From Fidelibacterota bacterium (GTDB lineage: Bacteria; Fidelibacterota; Marinisomatia; SCGC-AAA003-L08; JACNLC01), in assembly GCA_024277615.1 (NCBI GenBank), contig JAJRUW010000010.1, positions 17,381 to 81,380 of the forward strand: DNA of 64,000 nucleotides. Direction: 5' to 3'. A program made the translations under genes and the position numbers. Below the pieces are notes generated by a model. That model was not told where the DNA came from. It ran no database searches and saw only the letters and a program-made list of their open reading frames with translations. Below, piece after piece: positions 1 through 9,238 of this stretch (position 1 is its first letter; each line of letters begins with the position of its first letter).

Positions 1-2
1 GA

Positions 3-446
3 TCAATTTCCATATCAGATCTGCCTCAGGAGTCAATCTTGTCGCCGCATTTGCATGAATTTTGTCGTCTGTTTAATAAAGATAAGAAAGAAGTGACGTC
101 AGATCCGCTTGGAGCCCTTCGTTCGGTTTCGGCCTTGCTTGAGGGCCGTGTGCTGATATTAAAAGGCGCACCCACCCTGATCCTGACGAATTCCGGTATG
201 ATCTGTTTCATGACGCAGGGTAATCCTATACTGGCGACTGCGGGAAGCGGAGATGTTCTGTCCGGATTACTCGCAGGCTTGCTGGCACAGGGTTATTCAA
301 CTGATGATTCTGCATTCATTGCAACCTGGATTCATGCCGAATGCGCCAAATTATTTATCAGGGATCGGGGGCCAAAAGGTTTGGTGGCATCAGATCTTAT
401 TAACTACATACCGGGGGCTTATGCCGCGCTTTCTTCTGCCCCTTAA
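3..446 (+). CDS. nnrD: NAD(P)H-hydrate dehydratase (YjeF C-terminal/ADP-dependent domain), 5' partial at window edge
   Basis: Frame open from base 3; LSPHLHEF..., GNPILATAGSGDVLSGLLAGLLAQG and HAECAKL motifs of the YjeF C-terminal kinase-like fold. Confidence 0.85.
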   Translation, partial: SISISDLPQESILSPHLHEFCRLFNKDKKEVTSDPLGALRSVSALLEGRVLILKGAPTLILTNSGMICFMTQGNPILATAGSGDVLSGLLAGLLAQGYSTDDSAFIATWIHAECAKLFIRDRGPKGLVASDLINYIPGAYAALSSAP

Positions 447-810
447 ATCTTATAAAACATGGTTATTCATTGGCTATGCATTGCTTGTTCTGTTTATCTC
501 ATCACTGGAAGCCAGTCAACTTCCAAAAGTCAGATTTCTCATGCACAACGACAAAATCGTACACTTTTTCGAATATTTGATTTTTGGCTTACTACTCATC
601 AATGCTATGGAAAATAGCAGCAGGAGCTTTAAAATCAGGTTGGCAGCCTTACTGATTATTTTCATTTTTCCGGTTTTTGATGAGATATTACAAAGCTTTG
701 TACCGGGCCGGTTCCCCGAGTTTTTAGATGCAATTACAGATATTATCGGCGGGACCTTCGGATACATCATCTTCATACAGATGAAAAATGTTAAGATCAC
801 TTCACATTAA
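421..810 (+). CDS. VanZ-like family membrane protein
   Basis: Internal ATG at 421 of the 253..810 ORF; 4 hydrophobic segments, NDKIVHFFEYLIFGLLL and DEILQSFVPGRFPEFLDAITDIIGG match the VanZ-like pattern. Confidence 0.75.
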   Translation: MPRFLLPLKSYKTWLFIGYALLVLFISSLEASQLPKVRFLMHNDKIVHFFEYLIFGLLLINAMENSSRSFKIRLAALLIIFIFPVFDEILQSFVPGRFPEFLDAITDIIGGTFGYIIFIQMKNVKITSH

Positions 811-2419
811 GAACTTTGCCATCATCGATGAAATGACGGTCAATTTTCAGCCCGGGTTGAACTTAATAACCGGCGAAACGGGTGCGGGGAAGAGCATTCT
901 CGTAAATGCCCTGACTTCTTTACTGGGCGCGCGATTTTCCCGGGATAATATCCGTACCGGTGCCGAATCAGCCCTCGTTGAGGGTGAATTCCGGGATGGC
1001 GGGCGTACAGACATTATCCGGCGGGTTTACTATTCGACCGGGAAATCCAGATCTTTTTTGAATGATATTCCTGTTTCAGTAGAAAAATTGAGAAAGAAAA
1101 CAGAATTTTTGGTGGACGTTCACGGTCAGCATGATCACCAGAGACTGCTTGATGCGGGCAATCATCTGGAATATCTGGATGCTTTTGGAAACTATCAGAA
1201 TGAACTGAAAACAATAGCAGAATTATACAATGATATTTTAAGGCTGGAACAGGAAATAGACCTGCAGACGCAACGTCTGGAAAAATTCGCTGAACAAAAA
1301 GAATTGTATGAATTCCAACTGTCAGAGCTCACAGAAATACCCCTGACTAATGATCTCGATCAGCAACTCACCGGGGAGTATAAAATTCTGGCGAATGCAG
1401 AAACTTATCAGAGAGGTCTCACCGAGCTTATCAATCTTTTAGATGAGTCACCAGGTTCTCTGAAAGAGCTGGTTTCAAGGGGTCTTCGGAATATATCGGC
1501 TTTACCTTGCATGGATGCACAAATCCGGACAATTGCCGGAAGACTGGAGAGCCTGCAACTGGAGACGGATGATATTGTGACCGACCTCATCAGGATCAAA
1601 CAGGAAATTGTGATAGATGAACAGAAACTGGATCAGCTTTCTGAACAGCTTCAGCATGTCGAAAAATTAAAGCGCAAATATGGTGGCAGTCTGGAAAAGG
1701 TAATTGCCTATCGTGACGAGATTCAAAAGCGTTTAGCCCAATCCGGCAGCGGTACATCGCAGCTTGATAGATTACGGGCTGATCTCATCCACCGGCGTGA
1801 AAAGTATTTTAAACTGGCCGTGAAAATCAGTAAAATTCGAAAAAAAAATGCAACCCTGCTGGAGCGGGAAATACTTTCCGTATTGGGCCGCATGAATTTG
1901 CAGGATACCAGGTTAAAAATATTGCTGGGAGAGCTTGACGCTGATGAAATGAGTGCAACAGGTTTGGACACATGTGAGTTTCATATCTCAGCGAATGTGG
2001 GAGAAAAGATTCGGCCGCTTATTAAGATTGCTTCGGGAGGAGAAATTTCCCGGTTCATGCTGGCGATCAAAATGGTTCTGCATGACAGGGATAGCGTGAA
2101 TACATTGATTTTTGATGAAATTGATGCCGGTATTTCAGGGCGTACAGCGTTAAAAATCGGTGAGATACTTGAAGAATTAAGCGCATGCAAGCAAGTCCTG
2201 TGCATAACCCACCTGCCCCAGATAGCCTCCAGAGGTCGGACTCATTTCAAAATATTCAAAGAACAGCAGAACAATCGAACCGTGAGCAAAATACGAGAGT
2301 TAACACGGGATGAAAGAATTAAGGAAATTGCTTCGTTAGTAAGTGGTGAGTCGATAACGGCCTCGGGACTGGAACAGGCCGTGCGTTTATTAGAAGGGGA
2401 TATACTCATCGATGTATAA
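788..2419 (+). CDS. recN: DNA repair protein RecN
   Basis: SMC-like ATPase: LHIKNFAIIDEMTVNFQPGLNLITGETGAGKSILVNAL, ASGGEISRFMLAIK, LIFDEIDAGISG. Confidence 0.95.
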   Translation: MLRSLHIKNFAIIDEMTVNFQPGLNLITGETGAGKSILVNALTSLLGARFSRDNIRTGAESALVEGEFRDGGRTDIIRRVYYSTGKSRSFLNDIPVSVEKLRKKTEFLVDVHGQHDHQRLLDAGNHLEYLDAFGNYQNELKTIAELYNDILRLEQEIDLQTQRLEKFAEQKELYEFQLSELTEIPLTNDLDQQLTGEYKILANAETYQRGLTELINLLDESPGSLKELVSRGLRNISALPCMDAQIRTIAGRLESLQLETDDIVTDLIRIKQEIVIDEQKLDQLSEQLQHVEKLKRKYGGSLEKVIAYRDEIQKRLAQSGSGTSQLDRLRADLIHRREKYFKLAVKISKIRKKNATLLEREILSVLGRMNLQDTRLKILLGELDADEMSATGLDTCEFHISANVGEKIRPLIKIASGGEISRFMLAIKMVLHDRDSVNTLIFDEIDAGISGRTALKIGEILEELSACKQVLCITHLPQIASRGRTHFKIFKEQQNNRTVSKIRELTRDERIKEIASLVSGESITASGLEQAVRLLEGDILIDV

Positions 2420-3665
2420 ATTTATAATTCGTGGCGGACAACCGCTTAGTGGAGACGTTTTTATCAGCGGGGCCAAGAATGCCGTCCTTCCCATCATGGC
2501 GGCGACATTAATCACTCCCGGCCATTTTATTTTGCGGAATGTACCGGATTTGCGCGATACCCGGACCATGTTGAAACTCCTTGAGATTATCGGGGCGAAA
2601 GTCAATTTTTCAGATGGGAAAATGGAAATTGATTCGACAACTTGCAGTAACCCGGTTGCACCTTACGAGGTTGTGAAGACCATGCGGGCTTCATTTGATG
2701 TATTGGGTCCGCTTTCAAGTAGGTTCAGGTATGCCAAGGTATCCCTGCCGGGTGGCTGTGCATGGGGTCCAAGGCCGGTTGACCTGCATTTAAAAGCGCT
2801 GAAAGCCCTGGGTACAGAAGTCACTCTGGAAGGCGGATATATTATTGTCAAAGGCGCTGCTTCCGGAGCAGAAATCAATTTTGAACTGTCCAGTGTGGGG
2901 GCCACAAAAAATGCCCTGATGGCAGCAGTCAAGGCTGAAGGCCAAACGATAATTCAAAATGCGGCCCGAGAACCTGAGATAACCGCCCTGATCGATTTTT
3001 TAAATGCTTTAGGGGCAGATATCAGCGGGCAGGACAGTACCCGCCTGTGCATTAATGGTGTAAAGGAATTAAAGAATGAGCTCGATTTCACTATTATTCC
3101 CGACCGCATCGAAGCCGGTACATTTCTCATCACCAATCTGTTGCTGGGCGGAGAGATCAGATTGCATAATGTGAATCCGGAGCATCTTGCCATTGTACTG
3201 ACTAAACTGCAGGAAGCGGGTAGCCGGCTGGAAATTACGGCCGATTCCATTTTGAGTCAAGGCGGACCAAGTATTGCCCCGGTGAATATTACAACTGCTC
3301 CGTATCCGGGTTTTCCTACTGATCTACAGGCTCAATGGATGGCACTCATGTCCAGGGCAGTGGGAGATTCTATCATAATAGATGAAATATATCATGATCG
3401 TTTCACACATGTTGCCGAGCTGAACAGATTGGGGGCCAGGATCAAACTGGAGCAAAATGTTGCAGTGGTAGAGGGTGTTGCCCGACTGACAGGTGCTCCC
3501 GTAATGTCCACGGATATCCGGGCTAGCGCTTCCCTGATCATCGCCGGACTTGCAGCGGCAGGGGAAACTGAAGTTTCAAGGATTTACCATATCGACAGAG
3601 GGTACGAAAAAATCGAAACAAAATTAAAAAATATTGGTGCTGATATCTCAAGAGTAAGAGGTTGA
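2412..3665 (+). CDS. murA: UDP-N-acetylglucosamine 1-carboxyvinyltransferase
   Basis: [30 protein letters not shown]; catalytic-Cys loop [16 protein letters not shown]; C-terminal [23 protein letters not shown]. Confidence 0.95.
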   Translation: [417 protein letters not shown]

Positions 3666-3772
3666 AGGGAACAACAAATGAAAGATGTTGTTACATTGTC
3701 ATTACAAAAGATTTGTTGCATAAAGACATCAGCAAACTCTAATTTATTTACGTAATACAAAAGGAGAAACTC

Positions 3773-4531
3773 GTGAACAAAATAAAAATCATCTCAACCA
3801 TAGTTATCGCCCTGTCCCTGACATTGGCCAATGCAGCGACCGTTGGATTCAACAAATCAACTTTGAACAGAGCAAATTCAGACAATGATGCATATTTGAA
3901 CTTGTCAATTACATCCGATATTGCCGTTTATGGTTTGCAATTTGAAGTATCCTATAATCCCACAGAGCTCAGCCTTGTCGATGTCAGATCTCTAATGGAT
4001 GGATATACATTCGAATACAGAGTTACGGAAGAGGGGACCATCAGGGGGCTGATTTTTAGTCTTCAGGGTGCGGAACTGGTCTCAGAGAGCAACATTACCA
4101 ATGTGCTGGAATTTGAATTTGCACCCGGCGATAATCACAGTGGCTCCAGTTTGGTTGAATTCAACAGTGTGATTCTTGCAGGACAGCACGGAGAAGAAAT
4201 CGACGTCAGTGCCTCAAGTCAGGAAGTTACCTTTGATAATGCATTTATTCCATCGGAGACATCATTATCCGATAATTACCCGAATCCTTTTAATCCCACG
4301 ACGAACATAAATTACTCCATAGCCAAACCTGGATATGTATCTCTGGTGATATATGACCTGAACGGCTCCGAAGTAAGAAATCTCGTTTCAGGATACAGGG
4401 ATGCGGCTAATTATACCTCCGTTTGGGACGGAACTAACAATCAGGGCAATGCCGTTGCCAGCGGCCGGTATATTTTAAAAATGACGGGTCCTGATTTCAC
4501 GGACTCCATTACGATGACCCTGTTAAAATAA
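3773..4531 (+). CDS. Secreted protein with cohesin-like domain and C-terminal FlgD-Ig/T9SS-like sorting domain
   Basis: GTG start, signal peptide; cohesin-like LNLSITSDIAVYGLQFEVSYNPTELSLVDV; C-terminal LSDNYPNPFNPTTNINYSIAKPGYVSLVIYDLNGSEVRNLV...GRYILKM. Confidence 0.75.
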   Translation: MNKIKIISTIVIALSLTLANAATVGFNKSTLNRANSDNDAYLNLSITSDIAVYGLQFEVSYNPTELSLVDVRSLMDGYTFEYRVTEEGTIRGLIFSLQGAELVSESNITNVLEFEFAPGDNHSGSSLVEFNSVILAGQHGEEIDVSASSQEVTFDNAFIPSETSLSDNYPNPFNPTTNINYSIAKPGYVSLVIYDLNGSEVRNLVSGYRDAANYTSVWDGTNNQGNAVASGRYILKMTGPDFTDSITMTLLK

Positions 4532-4553
4532 ATTTAACTTTTCCAGTTGATTT

Positions 4554-4582
4554 ATGCCCCGATTTATCGGGGCATTTTTTTT
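4554..4582 (+). terminator. Rho-independent terminator
   Basis: ATGCCCCGAT-TT-ATCGGGGCAT followed by T8, just after the cohesin-like gene. Confidence 0.9.
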
Positions 4583-4674
4583 GGGCAAATCCTTGTTTTG
4601 ATCGGATGAGGTCGGATAATATTACCCCGGGAATGTAAATTTCTTTTAAAGATGTCACAGAAGAAAAGAATACT

Positions 4675-6018
4675 ATGAAAGTTGTCATTATAGGTGCCGG
4701 TGAAGTTGGATATAACCTCGCTATCAGATTTGCAAAAGAGGATCATGATCTAACGGTCATTGATAATAATCCGGAAAAATGTAAATTTGTTAAAACGACC
4801 GTCGATGCACAGGTAATTGAGGGCGACGGCGCTTCTCAGCGGATACTTCAGCAAATTAATATGCCTGAAGTCGATATATTCCTTGCCTTAACCAGGATCG
4901 ACGAGATCAATCTCGTTGCAAGCAGAATTGCAAAAAAGATGGGGGCAAATCAGGTCATTGCCCGGCTAAGAAATACAGAATATTCCCATAAGAAGGCGGT
5001 TATCTCACCGGATCAGTTCGGTATCGATTATGTTACCTATCCCGAAAAAGCTGCTCAGCGGGAAATAGATATGCTGGTGCGAAGGTCAGCTACCGCCGAA
5101 ATACAGGAATTCGCTAAAGGGAAAATAACTCTGGCCGGTATTAAACTCGAAAGTTCTTCTCCCCTGATAGGCAGAACGGTACAGAATGTAGAGCTTTCGA
5201 ACCCATTCATACGGCATAAACTCGTGATTGTAATCAGGAAAGATCATCCGTTCATTCCCCATGAGGATACTAAATATCATAGGGATGATACCGTTTATTT
5301 CGTAGGAGACACAAATGATATCGAATCCATTCAACAAATGGCGGGAATCCCGGCGATTGAATTGAACAAACTCATGATCCTGGGTGCCGGTAAAATCGGT
5401 CGTTTGCTCGCAAAATCGCTGCAAACCGATTTTGATGTCCGGCTTGTTGAAAAGGATCGCGACAAAGCTGAAAAAGCCGGTGCAAACCTAAGCAATACCC
5501 TGATCTTAAATGAGAGCGGAACGAACATCGAATTCCTGGAATCCGAACACATTTCTGAAGTTGACTGCTTTATTGCCGTAACGGATAACGAACAGACTAA
5601 TATTCTCTCAAGTTTACTCGTAAAACACATGGGAGTAAAACAGGTAATTACACATATCACTACGACTTCTTTTATCCCCGCCGTCAGACGATTCGGCCTC
5701 GATGCAATCGTCAGTAAAAATATCGCTGCTGTGAATGATGTCATAAATTATATTCGCAGTGACAGTAATATATCCATTTCCCGCTTCGAAGATATCGATA
5801 TAGAAGCCGTGGAGTTGACCGTACAGCCGGATTGCAAATTCCTGCGTAAAAAATGGCCGATAGAAAAAATACCTCAGGAGATGTCACTGGGTGCTATTAT
5901 TAGAGATGGTAATGTGGAAATCCCCAATCATTATTCCATCATCAAACCCTATGACGATCTGCTGATCTTCACCAAACCTTCCTTTGTATCAACGGCGGAG
6001 AATTTATTCAATCAGTAA
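4675..6018 (+). CDS. trkA: Trk system potassium transporter, NAD-binding subunit TrkA
   Basis: Two RCK_N/C units: MKVVIIGAGEVGYNLAIRFAKEDHDLTVIDNN and LMILGAGKIGRLLAKSL. Confidence 0.93.
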   Translation: MKVVIIGAGEVGYNLAIRFAKEDHDLTVIDNNPEKCKFVKTTVDAQVIEGDGASQRILQQINMPEVDIFLALTRIDEINLVASRIAKKMGANQVIARLRNTEYSHKKAVISPDQFGIDYVTYPEKAAQREIDMLVRRSATAEIQEFAKGKITLAGIKLESSSPLIGRTVQNVELSNPFIRHKLVIVIRKDHPFIPHEDTKYHRDDTVYFVGDTNDIESIQQMAGIPAIELNKLMILGAGKIGRLLAKSLQTDFDVRLVEKDRDKAEKAGANLSNTLILNESGTNIEFLESEHISEVDCFIAVTDNEQTNILSSLLVKHMGVKQVITHITTTSFIPAVRRFGLDAIVSKNIAAVNDVINYIRSDSNISISRFEDIDIEAVELTVQPDCKFLRKKWPIEKIPQEMSLGAIIRDGNVEIPNHYSIIKPYDDLLIFTKPSFVSTAENLFNQ

Positions 6019-7476
6019 ATGAATAAGAAAGCGATCATTCATACCATCAGTATTCTATTGATGGTATTGAGCCTGATGATGATGTTGAGTACGCTTTGGT
6101 CACTTTATTATCGGGAAGGAGATCTGCGCTTTTTGCTGAGATCGGCAATCATTACTTTTTCGCTGGCCTGTATTGTCTGGCTTCCTACGAAAGGCCGTAT
6201 TCGGCTTACTATAAAGGATTGGTTTGCCATAGCGACCTTCGGAGTGGTCGTTGCTGCTGTTTTTAGCGCATTGCCCATGTATCTGTCGGGAATTCTGCCG
6301 CATTATTATGATGCTTATTTTGAGGCTATTTCAGGGCTGACAACAACGGGAGCAACTGTATTCGGCAGTTCTTCTACAAGCTTGATTGAAGAAATACCTC
6401 ACGGAATTCTTTTCTGGCGGAGCTTAACACAGTTCATCGGCGGGTTCGGAACGCTGATCTTTTCGATTGCAATTCTTCCGCTTCACGGGATGAGTTCTGT
6501 GGAATTGAGCAAAACGGATGTTGCCGGCCCTCTTTCTGACAGGGCGACTCCCAGAGTCTGGCAAACCGCCAAAGCCCTTGTCTCGGTTTATATTGCCCTC
6601 GTCCTGCTGGAAACTCTGTTTTTGAAACTGGGCGGAATGACACTTTTTGAGAGCCTGTGTCATTCCTTCGCCACACTTTCTACGGGGGGGTTTTCCACCA
6701 GTTCATCCAATATCGGGCATTTCAACTCAGGTCAGATTGAATGGACCCTTATGTTATTTATGCTTATCGCAGCGACTAATTTTACATACCACCATCGTCT
6801 GTTGACCAGAAGCAGCTTTCTGTACTGGAAAGACAAAGAATTCCGAACCTTTTTCTGGGTTATTCTGGTTTTTTTCCTGATCCTTTGTTTCGATATTTCA
6901 GCTCGTTATTTCGGGTTCGGATATATGCCTTTTAAAAATGCACTTTTCACTACGATCTCGATGGTGACCACCACAGGGTTCTATACTTCTGACTACAACT
7001 TATGGCCCTATCTTACCCGTACATTGATTCTGCTGATGTTTTTTATAGGAGGGATGGCCGCTTCGTCGGCAGGTGGCGTGAAAATAATTAGATCGTTGAT
7101 CGTCGTAAAATACCTGCGGATAATAATAAAAAAGATGCTCCATCCAAATGGTGTCTATCCTTTGACTATTGGAGGGAAAATTATCTCTGAAGAAATTGTT
7201 ATCAATACTGTGGGTTTCTTTTTATTGTATATTGCCGCTTTTGTGATTATCAGTATATTATTTGCAGCTATGGGACTGGATTTGACAACATCTATTTCAG
7301 CGAGTGCATCCTCGTTGGGGAACGTGGGACCGGGGTTTGGATCAATCGGGCCCTATCAGAATTGGGGACATTTCCCGGTAGCTGCCAAATGGCTGTCAAG
7401 CTTTAGCATGTTGCTTGGGAGATTGGAATTATTTGCTGTTATCATATTATTTAGAGGGAGTTATTGGGAAAAATGA
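6019..7476 (+). CDS. trkH: Trk/Ktr potassium uptake protein TrkH
   Basis: Selectivity-filter-like SGLTTTGATVFG, STGGFSTSSSNIG, TTTGFYTSDYNLWP, ASSLGNVGPGFGSIGP; abuts trkA. Confidence 0.93.
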   Translation: MNKKAIIHTISILLMVLSLMMMLSTLWSLYYREGDLRFLLRSAIITFSLACIVWLPTKGRIRLTIKDWFAIATFGVVVAAVFSALPMYLSGILPHYYDAYFEAISGLTTTGATVFGSSSTSLIEEIPHGILFWRSLTQFIGGFGTLIFSIAILPLHGMSSVELSKTDVAGPLSDRATPRVWQTAKALVSVYIALVLLETLFLKLGGMTLFESLCHSFATLSTGGFSTSSSNIGHFNSGQIEWTLMLFMLIAATNFTYHHRLLTRSSFLYWKDKEFRTFFWVILVFFLILCFDISARYFGFGYMPFKNALFTTISMVTTTGFYTSDYNLWPYLTRTLILLMFFIGGMAASSAGGVKIIRSLIVVKYLRIIIKKMLHPNGVYPLTIGGKIISEEIVINTVGFFLLYIAAFVIISILFAAMGLDLTTSISASASSLGNVGPGFGSIGPYQNWGHFPVAAKWLSSFSMLLGRLELFAVIILFRGSYWEK

Positions 7477-8246
7477 GTGCAGTACTTGTGTATCGGAGAA
7501 AGGGTATATACACCATCACAATCAACCGACCTGAGTATTTAAATGTGTTGGACAATCAGGTTTTGGATGAATTACGGGATTCCTTTGAAGCCGCCGGGAA
7601 AGCTCCTGACATAAAGGTTGTCATCCTCACAGGTGCCGGTAAACGAGCATTTATAGCAGGAGCGGACATTAGGGAGATGGCAAAGATGACGCCGGCTCAG
7701 GCAGAGGTGTATTCTAAGAAGGGGCAGGATTTGACCAATTATATTGAGCAATTCCCCAAACCTGTTATTGCCGCTGTGAACGGTTATGCCCTTGGAGGCG
7801 GCTGTGAGTTTGCGATGGCCTGCCACATACGGTATGCATCGGAAAATGCACAATTTGCCCAGCCTGAAGTCGGCCTTGGTGTCATCCCGGGCTTCGGAGG
7901 TTCTCAGCGGCTGCCGAGACTGGTGGGGAAAGGCATAGCTTTCGAGATGTTGCTGACGGGAAAAATGATCAATGCAAAGACGGCTCTTCAGATTGGACTG
8001 GTGAATAAGGTCGTTCCTGCAAACAATCTGATAACATCTGTAAAAAAATTAGCAGACCGGCTCGCACATACTTCTTCAAGTGCCGCTGAGATGATCATTA
8101 AAGTTGTGAATGAGGGAGCTGATCTGGACCTGGCGGAGGGTCTTAAAATGGAAGCTAAACAATTCGGTAATATCTTCAGGACTGAGGATCAGAGAGAAGG
8201 TATGCAGGCCTTTATCGATAAAAGGAAACCAAAATTCAAGAAATAA
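7464..8246 (+). CDS. Enoyl-CoA hydratase/isomerase family (crotonase)
   Basis: ILTGAGKRAFIAGADIREM, NGYALGGGCEFAMACHIRYAS, QPEVGLGVIPGFGGSQRLPRLVG. Confidence 0.92.
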   Translation: MGKMSAVLVYRRKGIYTITINRPEYLNVLDNQVLDELRDSFEAAGKAPDIKVVILTGAGKRAFIAGADIREMAKMTPAQAEVYSKKGQDLTNYIEQFPKPVIAAVNGYALGGGCEFAMACHIRYASENAQFAQPEVGLGVIPGFGGSQRLPRLVGKGIAFEMLLTGKMINAKTALQIGLVNKVVPANNLITSVKKLADRLAHTSSSAAEMIIKVVNEGADLDLAEGLKMEAKQFGNIFRTEDQREGMQAFIDKRKPKFKK

Positions 8247-8275
8247 AAAAGTCCGGCGTTCGCCGGACTTTTTTA
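8245..8275. terminator. Bidirectional Rho-independent terminator between convergent genes
   Basis: AAAAAAGTCCGGCG-TT-CGCCGGACTTTTTT palindrome. Confidence 0.9.
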
Positions 8276-8289
8276 TTGAGATTATCTGC

Positions 8290-9222
8290 TCACAGTTTTG
8301 TTTCGGAAACTGTCTTTTTTACTGCTTCGAGGGTTTTGTTGAGGGCTTCTTTCTCATCGTCAGTGAGGTCGATTTCAAGAATCCGTTCAATACCTCCGGC
8401 TCCTATGACGCAGGGGACACCGATAAAATACCCGTCAATGCCATACTCCCCGTTGCAAAGGGCTGCAGATGGAATAACCCGCTTCTTATCCTTTAAATAG
8501 GCTTCAATCATTTCAGTAATCGAGGCTGCAGGACTGAAATAGGCACTGCCGTTTCCCAGCAGTTGTACGATTTCGGTACCGGCTTTCCGGGTGCGGTCAA
8601 CGATAGCATCAATTTTTTCTGCGGAGAGCAGTTTGTGGATTGGTACACCGCCGACAGTGGCTAATCTGGGAATTGGAACCATTGTTGGTCCATGCCCGCC
8701 AAGAACCATGCAGGAAACATCTTGCGTGGAAAGTCCGGTTTCCATGGCGATAAAAGCCCTGAAGCGCGCCGAATCCAAGGCTCCAGCCATACCCACAACT
8801 TTAGTTTTTTGAAATCCACTGACTTTATAAAAAGCATAGACGATTGCGTCCAGTGGATTTGAAACCACAATGACGAAGGCGTTCGGTGCATATTCTTTAA
8901 CATTATTGGCAACATCGGTGATGATTTTCAGGTTGATCTCCAAAAGGTCATCCCGCGACATACCGGGCCGCCTGGGGACCCCGGCGGTGATAGCAACCAC
9001 ATCGGCTCCTTTGATATCGGCATAATTGCAGGATCCTGATAAATTCACGTCATAGCAGTCGTGGGGGCGGGATTCCATTAGGTCAAGAGCTTTTCCCTTG
9101 ATCATACCCTCTGCTTTGGGGATGTCGATAATTACAACATCGCCCAGTTCCTTTTGGGTACAAAGCAGGGCGAGTACACCGCCAATCTGGCCTCCACCGA
9201 TAAGTGCAATTTTCTTTCTCAT
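8290..9222 (-). CDS. mdh: Malate dehydrogenase (LDH-like type)
   Basis: MRKKIALIGGGQIGGVLALLCTQKELGDVVIIDI; AGVPRRPGMSRDDLL; VVSNPLDAIVYAF; VLGGHGPTMVPI. Confidence 0.95.
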   Translation of the reverse strand: MRKKIALIGGGQIGGVLALLCTQKELGDVVIIDIPKAEGMIKGKALDLMESRPHDCYDVNLSGSCNYADIKGADVVAITAGVPRRPGMSRDDLLEINLKIITDVANNVKEYAPNAFVIVVSNPLDAIVYAFYKVSGFQKTKVVGMAGALDSARFRAFIAMETGLSTQDVSCMVLGGHGPTMVPIPRLATVGGVPIHKLLSAEKIDAIVDRTRKAGTEIVQLLGNGSAYFSPAASITEMIEAYLKDKKRVIPSAALCNGEYGIDGYFIGVPCVIGAGGIERILEIDLTDDEKEALNKTLEAVKKTVSETKL

Positions 9223-9238
9223 TTCATACCTCTGATAT

